Source of the DNA: Tricholoma matsutake
Taxonomy: Eukaryota; Basidiomycota; Agaricomycetes; Agaricales; Tricholomataceae
Assembly: GCA_026075535.2 (NCBI GenBank)
Contig: AP026548.1
Coordinates: forward strand, 9,858,001-9,922,000
Reading direction: 5' to 3'
Length of the DNA stretch: 64,000 bases
Shown here: positions 54,420 through 64,000 of the stretch, piece by piece
Numbering within the stretch: position 1 is the first letter of the stretch
How the letters are laid out: the number at the start of each line of letters is the position of its first letter
The notes under the pieces: model-generated
Databases searched by the model: none
What the model saw: the letters and a program-made list of their open reading frames with translations, nothing else
What the model was told of the DNA's origin: nothing
Program-made: the position numbers and the translations under genes

Positions 54420-55400
54420 ATGCCAACAATAGTAATGAAGTAAGTAAACAATTGTAATGAAGTAAACAATTTGTAATGAGGTTAGTAACAGGTCAATAAC
54501 AGTTTGTAATGAAGTAAGTAAGCAATTGTAATGAGGTGAGTAACAAGTCAATAACAGTTTGTAATGATGTAAGTAAAAAATTGGTAATGAGGTTAGTAAC
54601 AGGTCAATTACCATTTGCAATGAATTCAGTAACACTTTTGTAATGAAGTCAGTAACAATCTTTGTAGTTGTAGGGACTTTAAGCATGAAAAAAGCCTGAT
54701 GCAATATAGTGGACACCTAGTTTCATGCCTCGTGGTTTCTGGCCACAACACAACCAAACAAAACCCCTTGTCTTCTACAGGAGAAGCAATGACTTCCTCT
54801 TTACTACTTGTTATTTCATAAGCCTTTTGTTAATTGATGTGTTGACAGTGGGTAACAAATGTCATATTTACAGGCTAATGGTATCAACAAGTTTCAACTA
54901 CTGCACTATAAACTTGTTTACTGACTTCAATACAAACAATTACTAATTGCCTCAATACAAACCAAACTATTATAAACAGTTTATACTGACTTCAATGCAA
55001 ACTATTACAAGCAATTACCAACTTCAATAGGAACTATTATGAACAGGTCAGTTACAAACCTGTTCAATACAAACTATTACTTATGGACCCCCTTTATGCT
55101 ATACTTATAGCCTAATATAATAACATTAGTAGCTGCATCAACAAGCTGCTACTGCACTACACTAACTTTGTAAGTCCTTTGTTAGTCAATGCATTTACAG
55201 TTTCAATTAATGTTATATTTGCAGCCTAATTCTGTCTGTGTATTAACAAGCTATTACTACTTACACTCATGGATTTTTTCAAGTCCTGTAGTGACTGACA
55301 AAGAACTCATTAAGTTCATAAGTAGTAATGGTTTGTATTGAAGTGAGTAACATATTTGTAACAATTATAATGAAGTTGGTAAAGAAATTTGTAATGATGT
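54420..55400. repeat. AT-rich GTAATGAAGT repeats, both orientations
   Basis: At 54430-54670 words such as GTAATGA(A/G)GT(A/T)AGTAAC and AATAACAGTTTGTAATGA(A/T)G recur every 30-70 bp. At 54880-55090 the complementary words (GACTTCAATACAAAC, ACTATTAC) recur, and at 55320-55410 the first orientation returns. The result is a loose inverted arrangement around 54680-54880. No gene is seen up to 55690. Confidence 0.5.
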
Positions 55401-55690
55401 TAGTGACATCTTTAGGGCAGGCCTTTGCTCAAGTGTCAGAGGCTATCCAGAAAGCATATGAATCATACATTCCTGAGGTGCCCTGGAGCACTTTGGACCA
55501 AAATTCACTACCCTGAAGACTGGAAAATTATGGCACTTTACCTACAGAGTGCCCAGGGTAGACAATTGCCTTGGATGCCCTGGCATGTCCCAAGGCATCC
55601 TAGGGTAACTCAGGACACCCTGGGGACAAAAGCATTTTTCCTGATGCACCAGAGACAGGGAAAGGATGAGGAAGCAAGTGAATAGGCAGG
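55401..55690. other. No gene; small inverted repeat
   Basis: GGATGCC and GGCATCC form an inverted pair at about 55574-55601 within a CCCTGG-rich stretch. Some of the same words occur at 39060-39095 (TGTCCTGGAGTACCC). Origin unclear. Confidence 0.3.
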
Positions 55691-56098
55691 CAGAGACAAG
55701 AGACTAGCTCTTCTTTGATCAAAACTGCAGGAGAGTCATGGTCAATTGATGCAGAAATTTCAACACGAGAGAAGGTAGAGGTTCCAAGACTGTCCACAGC
55801 GCACTCCCATACTAGGTGGGGTTTGAAGAATGGAACACAGGTGCTCACTGAGTCATTTGTGTCATGAGAGAGGTTGCCATCACCTGTGTCAAGGATTGAA
55901 CTTTCGTTTGGCAGGTACATGGATGCAATATGGTATGTTGACATGCCTAAAACACTTGTGATGGGAAGAGCAGGTGGAGCAGCAGTGGGTTGAGGGGAAG
56001 CAGAGGCATAAATACCACTAGATGAGGATAGTGTTTTAAGGTCCAGTTTGGTCCAGTTTTTTGCCCCCAAAATGGGAACCAGCAACTGCAACTGGTCC
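55691..56098 (-). pseudogene. Gypsy retropepsin fragment (Gypsy3-like)
   Basis: On the minus strand a frame (56091-55600) reads FFKPHLVWECAVDSLGTST and then ISASIDHDSPAVLIKEELVS. This is the start of the aspartic protease of a gypsy lineage in which the motif is A-x-I-D-x-G/D. The second conserved position is Asp where Gly is expected. Upstream on the same strand is a Ser/Pro-rich linker. The continuation of such a protease (VILGLPFLSHS) is found in 37850-38940, so these are probably pieces of the same family. Confidence 0.5.
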
Positions 56099-56900
56099 TA
56101 ACTGCCATCCAATCTGGATGGACTGCAACCAAACTGGGTGCAACCAGTCCCAGTTGGTCCAGTTGCCCCCAAAAGACCGGTCAGAACCAGTTTTACCTGC
56201 AATTTTCATCTCTTAATTAAATCTTATATTCTATTAAGAAAAAATAATTAAAGGCACCCCATGAGCAGGTGCTTGTGGTGGTGACACATTGCCAACACAA
56301 GAAAAAATAAATAAATAAGAAAAACAAAAAAAAATGACCCCATCATCTTGTGCTTGCAGTGAGAGTGGGGGTCATTATGCTCATTGGTGGCATGCTGTTG
56401 TCCCCCTGTTCATTGTTACCATCCTGCTGTTCATCCTCCCTGTTGCCCTCCCCACTGTATGTTTCCCTGCCACCTATTTGTTGGTCTTCCCTGCTGTTGG
56501 TTGTCCTCAATGTTCATTGTCCCTGCCCCATTTGTTGTTTGACAGCATTGGCATTGGCATTCACTGGTGTTGGCATTTGCTGGTGTTGATGTTGGTGTTT
56601 GCTGGCATTGGTGTTTGTTGGTGTTGGCATTTGTTGACCTCATTTGTTGTCATGAGTTCCAGTTGTCAGCACCATCATCTCCCCTATGAGCAGTGGCTTG
56701 CAGGCAGGGTGGAGCTGTGTGATGTGGCATCTGGTCTTGTGGTCATCTGGAAATGGGGCCTGTTACAACCCTGTGAGCAGAGGCTCACAGCAGTGGCAAA
56801 GGGCACAAGGCTTGGGTTTGACATGGGCAACATCATAGGCAAATGATAAGAAGAAACAATTAGTAATGCAAAGGAAATTAATAAGAAAAACATACACAAA

Positions 56901-56931
56901 GGCCCAAATGACACTGGTTATCATTTGGGCC
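56901..56931. repeat. Palindrome GGCCCAAATGA...TCATTTGGGCC, copy 4
   Basis: Eleven-base perfect arms, GGCCCAAATGA and TCATTTGGGCC, around a 9-bp centre. Confidence 0.75.
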
Positions 56932-57134
56932 AGCTTTGTGGGCAGGGTAGTGGTGGCGACAATGTGGGCATGTTGCTGTCATCACTGTTGTTGGCATCAG
57001 CATTGGCTGCCATTGGTGTTGCATGGTGTCATGGAGGTGTGGGGCAGTGGGTGATGCTGTCATCAGAAAGTAAGGATTGAAAAAGAAGAATATTGGTTAG
57101 TAAGTAAAAAAGAACATAATGAGAAACATATCTG

Positions 57135-57169
57135 GGGCCCAAATGACAACCAGCATGTCATGTGGGCCC
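57135..57169. repeat. Palindrome GGGCCCAAATGACA...TGTCATGTGGGCCC, copy 5
   Basis: Arms of 14 bases with one mismatch around a short centre. Confidence 0.7.
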
Positions 57170-57640
57170 ACTTTCAGTCACTCAGTGCAGTGTTTGAGGC
57201 CTGAGGAAGGTGGTGTGGGTGGTAGAAAGGACACAGCATTGTCATTGTGGTCATGGGAGTTGTTTGGAAAGTGGCACCACTTTCTTTTTTGGGAGCACAA
57301 GTATGACCAAATGGTCTGTGCACAGCCACAGGGTATATAAGCACTTATTACATGAGTTCTTTTTACCCCCAGGGTTATCCCCCATCTATTTCCTTGTACA
57401 AATAGTTCAAATATATATATTAGTTGTATTTTTATTGTGAGTTATATGATTTTACCTGAGTATATACACTGTCAGAAGACCAGTTGCAACCAATTGCAAC
57501 CAGTCTTTGGGCGGTTTTTAAATTGAGGCAACTGGCAACCCAACTGATACCAAACCTGAGCAACTGCAACTGATGGTCCAGTTGCAATTGGTTGGGTTCA
57601 GTTTGGTTGCAGTCATTTTTTTGGTCCATGCAACTCTGAA

Positions 57641-57968
57641 CTTTACACTGCCCCACATAGTCCTGGAGGAATCCAGTAGGACTCACCAGGACTCACCAGG
57701 ACTCTCCAGGAATCCTCCAGGAATTCAGTAGGACTCACCAGGACTCACCAGGAATCCAGTGGGACTTACCAGGATTCCTGGTCTGTTACCAAACATCCAA
57801 CCATAATGGAAAGTCAATTTGATATCTTATGAGTTCAAGTGCCTCAACTTCAGAAATTTCACAATGTGCCCACAAAACAGATTTGTGCAAAGCAGGAATT
57901 GAACTCAAGACCTCATGATGAGGAATCACATGACAAACCAGACAAGTGTTATGTGGGGCAGTGTAAAG
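57641..57968. mobile_element. 328-bp MITE with 19-bp perfect ends
   Basis: The left end is CTTTACACTGCCCCACATA (57641-57659) and the right end is its exact complement (57950-57968). The interior begins with GGACTCACCAGG repeats (57675-57775). From about 57805 it continues with the body of the SINE-like element at 24240-24490, minus strand, including a B-box-like GAGTTCAATTCC (57905-57894). It appears to be a composite of a MITE and a SINE body. No clear target duplication. Confidence 0.65.
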
Positions 57969-59405
57969 AGCTCCTTGTATACCTCCATATAATCAAGGGT
58001 AGCTGTTGCATCCAGCCAACACTGTTGCACATCCCTCACCCCAAATTGCATCTGATGAAAATTGGTGCATACAAATTCAAGGCGCGCTATGCCATGTTCA
58101 ATCATTTTAACAATTGGATCTAAGGTCGGTGGAACTCAGGAGGAAGCAGTCGAGGTGTACTTATTGATGCAGGCTAGTAAAACAGATAGAGAGGACTTCA
58201 GCTCTGTCAACTTCGATGCTGATAGTTTCCCCAAACTGAGAATAGGTGATGTTGGATGTTGGAATGGTGTGAAATCTTCATGTGATGGTTCCCACCATAT
58301 AATGGCATGGGAAGCAAGCAAATTAGAGCAAGGGATGCAGGCATGGTGGCAATGAGTAAAAGTATATGGTTGTGGCCAGCACATTGGGTCATCTTCATAC
58401 AGACCATCTGCCCGCATGAATATTCAATGAGTAGTGCCAAGAGGAGGATGTGGGATATAACTTTGATTGGGCAACGTGATGAAGTAATTGCCATCAAAGA
58501 GGAGGGCCCCGACTTTGCCATCAGTAATGTGAAGGGGTGCTATGGAAATTTCTTAGCACCAAGTCAAGACAATGTAAATATATAATATACTGCTGGGGAT
58601 CCTGAACTTCAATAGATCCTTTTTGGTAAGTGGGGCAGCCATGTAAAAAAAAACTCTGCAAATTATGAGAGTAATAAATGTGTGAAAGAGATTTACTCAC
58701 TGAGAGCTTCAGCAAATGTAGATGGTCTTGACCAATGAGATAGGCACAAAAGACCCTGAAGTAACCCAGTTAGCAGGATGAAGATATCTGGTGAGAACAG
58801 ATATTGCCCTAAGCCCTAAGCAAGGGTTTCAGGTTGGGTTACTCAGAGTTTCCATGGAGGCTGAGCAATGAACAGTTGGACTCAGGACTGAGCAACGAAA
58901 AGTTGGACTCAGGGCAGGAGACATATAGTTGGACCCACAGACAATGGGTAACAAAAATCCAATGGCAGATAAAAGTAGAGTCAACACCAAGTTCCAGAAG
59001 CAAGAGTGATTCGTGAAGAGTGAAGCAAATGCATCAAAAGCCAAAAGCCATGCTGACTCTATATGGCCTGGGGTCAGTGGGGCTATGTTGGGAAATAGAA
59101 ATGTGAAATGCACCAAAAACTGAGAGAGAGAGAGAGAAGCAGAAAACTAGAGAGAAACAATGAGAGGGTAGGTGTATCAAATGGAAAAAAAAAGATGTGG
59201 GGAGGAATTTCAGTGAAATCCAGTATATGTATCTTCAGTTCACACAGAATAGGCTTCAAGTTTTTTTTGTCAGCAACCTTATTAGAGTGTATTTGCACCT
59301 GCCATTCCACTCAAAGTTTCAATTCAATTCAAACTGGATAGGATAGCTCAATAGTGCCAAGGTGGGGAAAAAAGGCTGAGGGAAAGCAGCGAAGAAGACA
59401 GATGC
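57969..59405. other. No recognised gene; small repeats
   Basis: Open stretches at 58040-58355 and 58420-58585 (RRMWDITLIGQRDEVIAIKE) have some protein texture, but neither chain nor family is clear. GAACAGTTGGACTCAGGACT and GAAAAGTTGGACTCAGGGCA (58868-58915) are a short direct repeat. A (GA)n tract lies at about 59122-59138. Confidence 0.3.
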
Positions 59406-59409
59406 ACCT

Positions 59410-60890
59410 GTGATCATATCCAACAAGACAGTGTTTGGAGGCAACAATCTTGTTACACTTGTCCGGCTTGTTGTTGATGAACCATCTTACCTCAAGCCTC
59501 ATGGGAGCAAGGGAGCAGCATGGGACAAGATTGCACAAAGGCATGTATGGACTTTGTGTTGCTATGTTCAACTGACTGACACATATTACACAAGAGGCAG
59601 AGCAATATATTAGCTTGGAGAATATGCCAAGAATAATAAGATAAAAAGACACTTTTTCCCTTGGGAAAAATAAAAGGAACCATCAGTGAAAATGTGTCAT
59701 TTTCCCACACTTTTCTCTTTGTTCTTACTTAACTAAAATAACTTATCTATTCCTGAGAGAAAATCAGGCAAAAATAGAGGGGAAATATCTCTTTTCTTCA
59801 ACATTTTCTCTATTTTTGGTGAAAATAACATTTTTTCTCCTGATTTTCACAATATTTTCTCCTAGCAACAGATTAGATATTTTTTCATAGAGAAAAAAGT
59901 GGGAGTGTATGGGGAAATAACCTTTTTCTCCTTAAGTTTCTCAGGTTTTTCTCCTGGAAACAGATTAGTTATTTTTCAGCAACAACCAAAAGGAGAAAAG
60001 TGTGGGAAAATAACATATTTTTACTGATGGTTCCTTTTATTTTTCTCTAGTAAAAAAGTGTCTTTTTCTCTCATTATTCTCAACATATTCTCTTAGGCAA
60101 AATATTGCTTTGCCTGTTGTGTTATAGGCTTTGCAGCAAGGGATTCAAGTATCATGTCGCTGGGCAAGCCCTTCAAAACAAGGTGGCAGTGCTCCTGAAG
60201 TATAAGAAGGTGTGGTTTCATCCCCTGCATTGCATGTGTGCTTGCTTATAGTCATACAGGCCCTGGACAACTTCTCATGCAAAGCTATCACATCAGTACT
60301 CAGTGGATCGTCAGCTGGAATCATTATTTTGGCACTTCTGGAGGAATTGGAACATATAGTTGAGAAGGCAAAGGATAAGACTAATGACCAGAAGGCAAAG
60401 GCTAAGGTGGTGAGTTTTGTTAGTGTTTCTTCATATCACATAGCATAAAGCCATCCAACAGAAACTTGAAGAGGACCACATTGAAGATGCCCTTCAAACA
60501 GCATCCATGAATAGCCTCTGTAAATTGTCTGTTGACAAGAGGATGGTAATGGTGACACTGAGGACAATGGCATAGCTGATGATGATGAAGCTCAACGCAT
60601 CACTCTCGCTTCAACGTCACTTGGATTATCCTCAAATCTTGTTGCTCATCAGACCACTGGCACTGTAACTCCTGTCACACACACATCAAGCATCTCATCA
60701 ACAGACACAGATGGTGCTTCAACACAGCCCTCCATTGTCACCAAGACTACCACAGTTACAGGGCATGCTGAGAAGAGACAGGCAGATGCTAGCCCTTCTG
60801 AAGAACCAAAACCCAAGTGCTACCATGAATCAGCTCAACGCCCTGCTCCAAAACTTGCAGCCAAGAGCAGTACATGATTACAACTCTTCA
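59410..60890 (+). pseudogene. Host-like gene interrupted by a MITE
   Basis: Exon-like segments: 59410-59548 (KTVFGGNNLVTLVRLVVDEP; GSKGAAWDKIAQRH); then after a MITE 60125-60210 (GFKYHVAGQALQNKVAVLLK, one base out of frame with the first); then 60253-60405 (AITSVLSGSSAGIIILALLE; ELEHIVEKAKDKTNDQ). After another gap comes 60465-60875, a Ser/Thr-rich tail in changing frames. The order matches a family of small basidiomycete proteins with a helix-turn-helix-like N-terminus (L-V-x-L-V, then W-x-x-I-A) and a (S/A)G-x-x-A-x-x-(L/I)-A-x-L-L block, whose role I do not know. The host sequence between exons 1 and 2, once the MITE is removed, reads GTATGG...CTGAC...ACATATTATAG, a plausible 47-nt intron. 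Confidence 0.4.
59586..60124. mobile_element. TTA-flanked MITE, copy 2
   Basis: 533 bp (59589-60121) with ends CACAAGAGGCAGAGCAATAT and the complement CACAACAGGCAAAGCAATAT, and target duplication TTA (59586-59588, 60122-60124). Same family as 27177-27699, with the same interior TTTTCTCC blocks. It sits just before the probable 3' splice site of the gene at 59410-60890. Confidence 0.85.
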
Positions 60891-63240
60891 TCTGTTGTCA
60901 CACCTTCAACTTTTTGTCTGTCATCATGGCTTCAACTTTTCACCAGCCTTATGTTCATGCAGGTTGTGTATCTTTGAACTCAGAAAATGTTATTGTTTGG
61001 AACTGTGGCTGTCACTTGGCAGATTTATTGTTCAGGTGCATTTTTGTTTTGTAGACCTTACTCTGATGAAACATGCCGTCCACACCCGAACCAACAATAG
61101 GTATGACCACCATGAACTTGCGTGGCATATTTCTAAACTACAGACATCATGCATGGTGCAGACAATCTGTATGTTGTTTATCTTTTCATTTGCACCTGCT
61201 CAAACTGCTCATGAAGACATCCAAGGATTCATCCATCGAATGATGAAAAGATAGGTGATCAAGGCACCATCAGGCCAGTGACAGAACAAGAAAGGTGTGT
61301 TTGATACACTAATATATACTCCCAGAATTATCTCACACATTGCTAGGTACACATGTGGTGATTTATGAAGGATTAAGCACCTCATGGATAATCTGTATTG
61401 CTTCCACTTTACTCCCTGCCCATCTGACCAACTGTATTCTATTAGGAAAGATAAAATACCACTACCTGGAATTCTAGTGGAGGGCTGTAGTAAGCATGGT
61501 TGTATTTCTAGTAGGGAGTAGTTATATTTCCAATCTTTCCCTTACCTGTTCCCCCATTTCTATCAAATAATACATAAGGTTGAGCGAGGTGAATGATGTC
61601 ATGTTTCATAAATCCATCCATCAATCTAAGTACTCTGATGCGACTTGGACACAACATATTTCCTGCATCACCTGACCAGATGCCATGGGAAGCTAAACAT
61701 TTGTCCTTTCGACACTTTCACCTGCACACCATTGTCCTCCCCAATCCACAGATACATTGTTGACACATCTCCTCTGCCTCACTCACCATAGCTGCTGTAC
61801 TCTCTGGATCTCTGCTCTCACCAATCCAACCGGTTAGCTACCATGAGGTTCAGAATTTTCATCACCTCTGTTGAGTTCAGACTTTTTGTCACTCAATGTT
61901 TTGCTTGCACCCATGCTGCCTAGTCAATACCTGACATGTAGCCCTGTACCTGGGTTAAGGACAATGCTCTGCCTTCTTGCAGAGCATATTTGTTCCACTA
62001 ATTGGGTATTGTCACTAAGTGGCATGTGTTGTGCTTTCTACATATTCTTTGTCTTTGAAGATCTCACCACCCACTTTGCCACCCACTTTGCCACTCGCTT
62101 TGCCTGTAACTCTGGTTATACAATTTTTCAATCCTCAGTGATAATGTGTCTGTTTTCCCTCTTCACTTGCATGCATGGCTCATTCAAGGAAGTGACATAA
62201 GGGCATTGGCGGTGTCAATCCCAATTCCAATCATGAGAACAAAGTTCATATCTCAGCTACTGCCACCTGCACTATGACCTCATTAACCTATAGTCTACAC
62301 AACATGAGGAGCAAGAAGAAGCCCCATACAGAGCCTCCTCCAGCTACTGTTGGATCTGAGCAAAAAACCAAACCACAACCTAAGAAGTGCAACCAGGTAT
62401 TTACTTTGAGTCTCATCCTTGCTGCTCACTGACAATTGAACCAGGGCAGCTCAATCAGTGTCACAACACATTTGTTGACTGCTCTGACAATGTCAAAAGG
62501 TTTGATGTAGTCAAACAACATCAGTCACCTCTGAGCATTAAGCACATGTTTGAGTTCTGCCAGTACCAGTTTATGGTCTGCACAAACCTGTTGTAGTTGT
62601 TCTTTCAGTTTTGGTTTTTTATGTTTTGGTAGCAGTAGAGGTACAGGGTTCAGCAGATTGTAATTGTTTTGTTTATCTATACATGTACATGCAGCATGGT
62701 TGGTGACTATAAGATTATGTGTTAAAAACAGCAGTCTGAGTATGATTGAGGTACACAAGTGCAAAGCTACAAGGGTGCATACAGTCCGAGATGTCCATTG
62801 GCCATCTAGTGAAGTAACAGAAAGTTATACCCATTCAGTAAGGGTGGTGCAAGACAGGTCTTTGGATGATTTAACAGCAACATTGACAGTTTCAGGTACA
62901 GGTAGCAGTGTTCAAACAGGTGCAGTTTTGACAGGTATTGGTGCAGTGTGGGAAAGTCTTACCTGCAATGTGACCCATGCTACACCCTAGACCTACCATG
63001 TCACAACACTCAGATGGAGAAACTCCTGAACAACCAGTACCATGCATACACTTTGCAGCCCCTAAATGAAGCACTAGAACATATCCTTCATGCTTGAGAG
63101 CCAGGGAGCCAGAAATCATGACTGATGCTCCATGTGATACACCTGCTCATGGTGATGAACCCAACAGCAGAACCCCATGATTATATTGCACTAATCTAAA
63201 CCAAGGAATATTTGAATATCAGTAAGTTGTCTGACTGTGA
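60891..63240. other. No convincing gene
   Basis: Several short frames on both strands (for example 61871-62200 plus and 62525-62764 minus) lack recognisable motifs. The minus-strand frame at 62764-62525 is Lys/Leu-rich near its end (KHKKPKLKEQLQQVCADHKL) and may be a remnant. A short ACTTTGCCACCC tandem lies at about 62073-62100. This part could hold the 5' region of the copia remnant that starts at about 63245, but no LTR was identified. Confidence 0.3.
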
Positions 63241-63244
63241 TCAT

Positions 63245-64000
63245 TTAACAGACATGAACTGGACGAATGGAAGGAAAGGATGCAGAGAGTTTTTATCAAT
63301 TGCAACATCACCAAATATATTACTGGAGATATATAGAAAGACCCAATAATCCTGTAGGTGCATGTAACTGGGACAAGAATGACCCTTGGGCCCAACAGGT
63401 TATAATTCAGAACATACATAACCTCCACACAGATAAACCATATAGGCTCAAAGGATACTGCAAACAAAATGTACCTCATGCTTTTGGCAACTCAGAAAAA
63501 TGGCACATCAGACAGTTACATTTATATCAACTCAATTATATGAAACCAAGGTATATGATGGAGGAGATCTCTTGAAACACCTCAATACAATGAAGTCCCT
63601 CTGTAACAGAATTAACCAATTCCCAAACCCAGAATTTCATGTTTTGGATATGTGATTCAAGTCCACAGTTTTGGTGTCCTTACCACCCAGTTGGCAAACC
63701 TTTGTGGACCCATATAATGGGAACACCAATGACCTCAATGATCCAGATCCAAAATGCTGTATTTCCTCTGATCAATTTATAGGTATAATATGGGAGGAAT
63801 ACAAGATACAGGCCAATCACAAACATGGCTCAGAAATCTATATGGCAAACTCAGATTTATTCAAGAGGACCTGACCATTATTTATGGAGACAATGAGGGG
63901 TCTGTAGTATTAACACACAACCCCCAATTTTATCAATGGTCAAAGCACATTGCTCTTTGCCATCACTGGGTCAGGGACCTTGTGAATGAAAAAGTTCTTG
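63245..64000 (+). pseudogene. Copia remnant: gag fused to RNase H, runs off window
   Basis: 63250-63575 reads LDEWKERMQRVFIN, then after a frame change IERPNNPVGACNWDKNDPWA and NIHNLHTDKPYRLKGY. The next part has NTMKSLCNRINQFPNPEFHV and a stop, then VSLPPSWQTFVDPYNGNTND and SSDQFIGIIWEEYKIQA (to about 63850). This is the UBN2-type gag of a copia element. At about 63880 the sequence jumps to IYGDNEGSVVLTHNPQFYQW and SKHIALCHHWVRDLV, the end of a copia RNase H domain. Protease, integrase and RT are deleted. It is a different family from Copia1. Confidence 0.7.

Larger units (their letters stand above)
56040..57640. repeat. Repeat region bounded by CCAGTTGCAACCAGT words
   Basis: CCAGTT/AACTGG-rich blocks at 56040-56200 (GGTCCAGTTTGGTCCAGTTT; GGGTGCAACCAGTCCCAGTT) and 57470-57630 (CCAGTTGCAACCAATTGCAA; GGTTGGGTTCAGTTTGGTTG) stand in roughly inverted order around a 1.3-kb interior. 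The interior holds CATGAGCAGGTGCTTGTGG at about 56262, GTTGGCATTTG/TGGTGTTG microrepeats (56540-56640) and two palindromes of the GGGCCCAAA family. It may be a non-autonomous transposon about 1.6 kb long. No transposase is seen. Confidence 0.4.

Overview
The window looks like a transposon-rich, gene-poor stretch of a filamentous basidiomycete (Agaricomycetes) nuclear genome. The reasons are short GT-AG introns of about 50 bp, Ty3/gypsy chromoviruses and Ty1/copia elements of the kind that fill the genomes of mushroom-forming fungi, and lineage-typical protein families (an integrase-core-like protein, hAT transposase, an RNase H1 N-terminal domain protein, a caspase-like protein). This assignment is inference from protein resemblance; no search was run.

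Layout. 1-1.4 kb: a multi-exon integrase-core-like gene. 1.4-3 kb: decayed coding sequence. 3.0-6.1 kb: a repeat structure with two inverted arms, each a degenerate tandem array. 7-8 kb: a broken coiled-coil gene on the minus strand. 9.4-9.8 kb: a divergent MITE. 10.2-16.7 kb: a chromodomain Ty3/gypsy element (Gypsy1) whose 3' half, including its 3' LTR, is inverted; the 5-bp target duplication still matches across the inversion. 17.2-21.8 kb: three host-like genes, two with internal stops. 22.4-28 kb: LTR fragment, tRNA-derived SINE-like sequences, a minisatellite, a MITE. 26.3-31.5 kb: pieces of a hAT transposase, interrupted by repeats and a solo LTR with its target duplication. 31.6-32.8 kb: a caspase-like gene with its His/Cys motifs, probably the most intact host gene here. 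33.8-36.3 kb: small inverted-repeat elements and a very AT-rich island. 37.9-38.9 kb: gypsy protease/RT fragment. 39.1-47.0 kb: a complete chromovirus (Gypsy2) with TSD TGCCC and an extra 393-codon frame after pol. 47.2-47.9 kb: a 158-bp satellite. 48.7-54.3 kb: a young Ty1/copia element (Copia1) with TSD TTTCT. 54.3-60.9 kb: AT-rich repeats, gypsy protease fragment, MITEs, and a decayed gene with a MITE apparently inside an intron. 63.2-64 kb: a copia remnant running off the window.

Two themes connect the region. First, nested insertion: many elements are datable by target duplications and by insertion inside other repeats. Second, decay by C-to-T change at CpG: the Gypsy2 LTRs differ almost only by transitions, often TG in one copy against CA in the other, and most premature stops in otherwise open frames are TGA where the family has Arg (CGA). 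This suggests methylation-linked mutation of repeats rather than random decay. The observations most worth follow-up are the extra zinc-knuckle plus membrane-segment ORF of Gypsy2, the intact-TSD inversion in Gypsy1 and the caspase-like gene.
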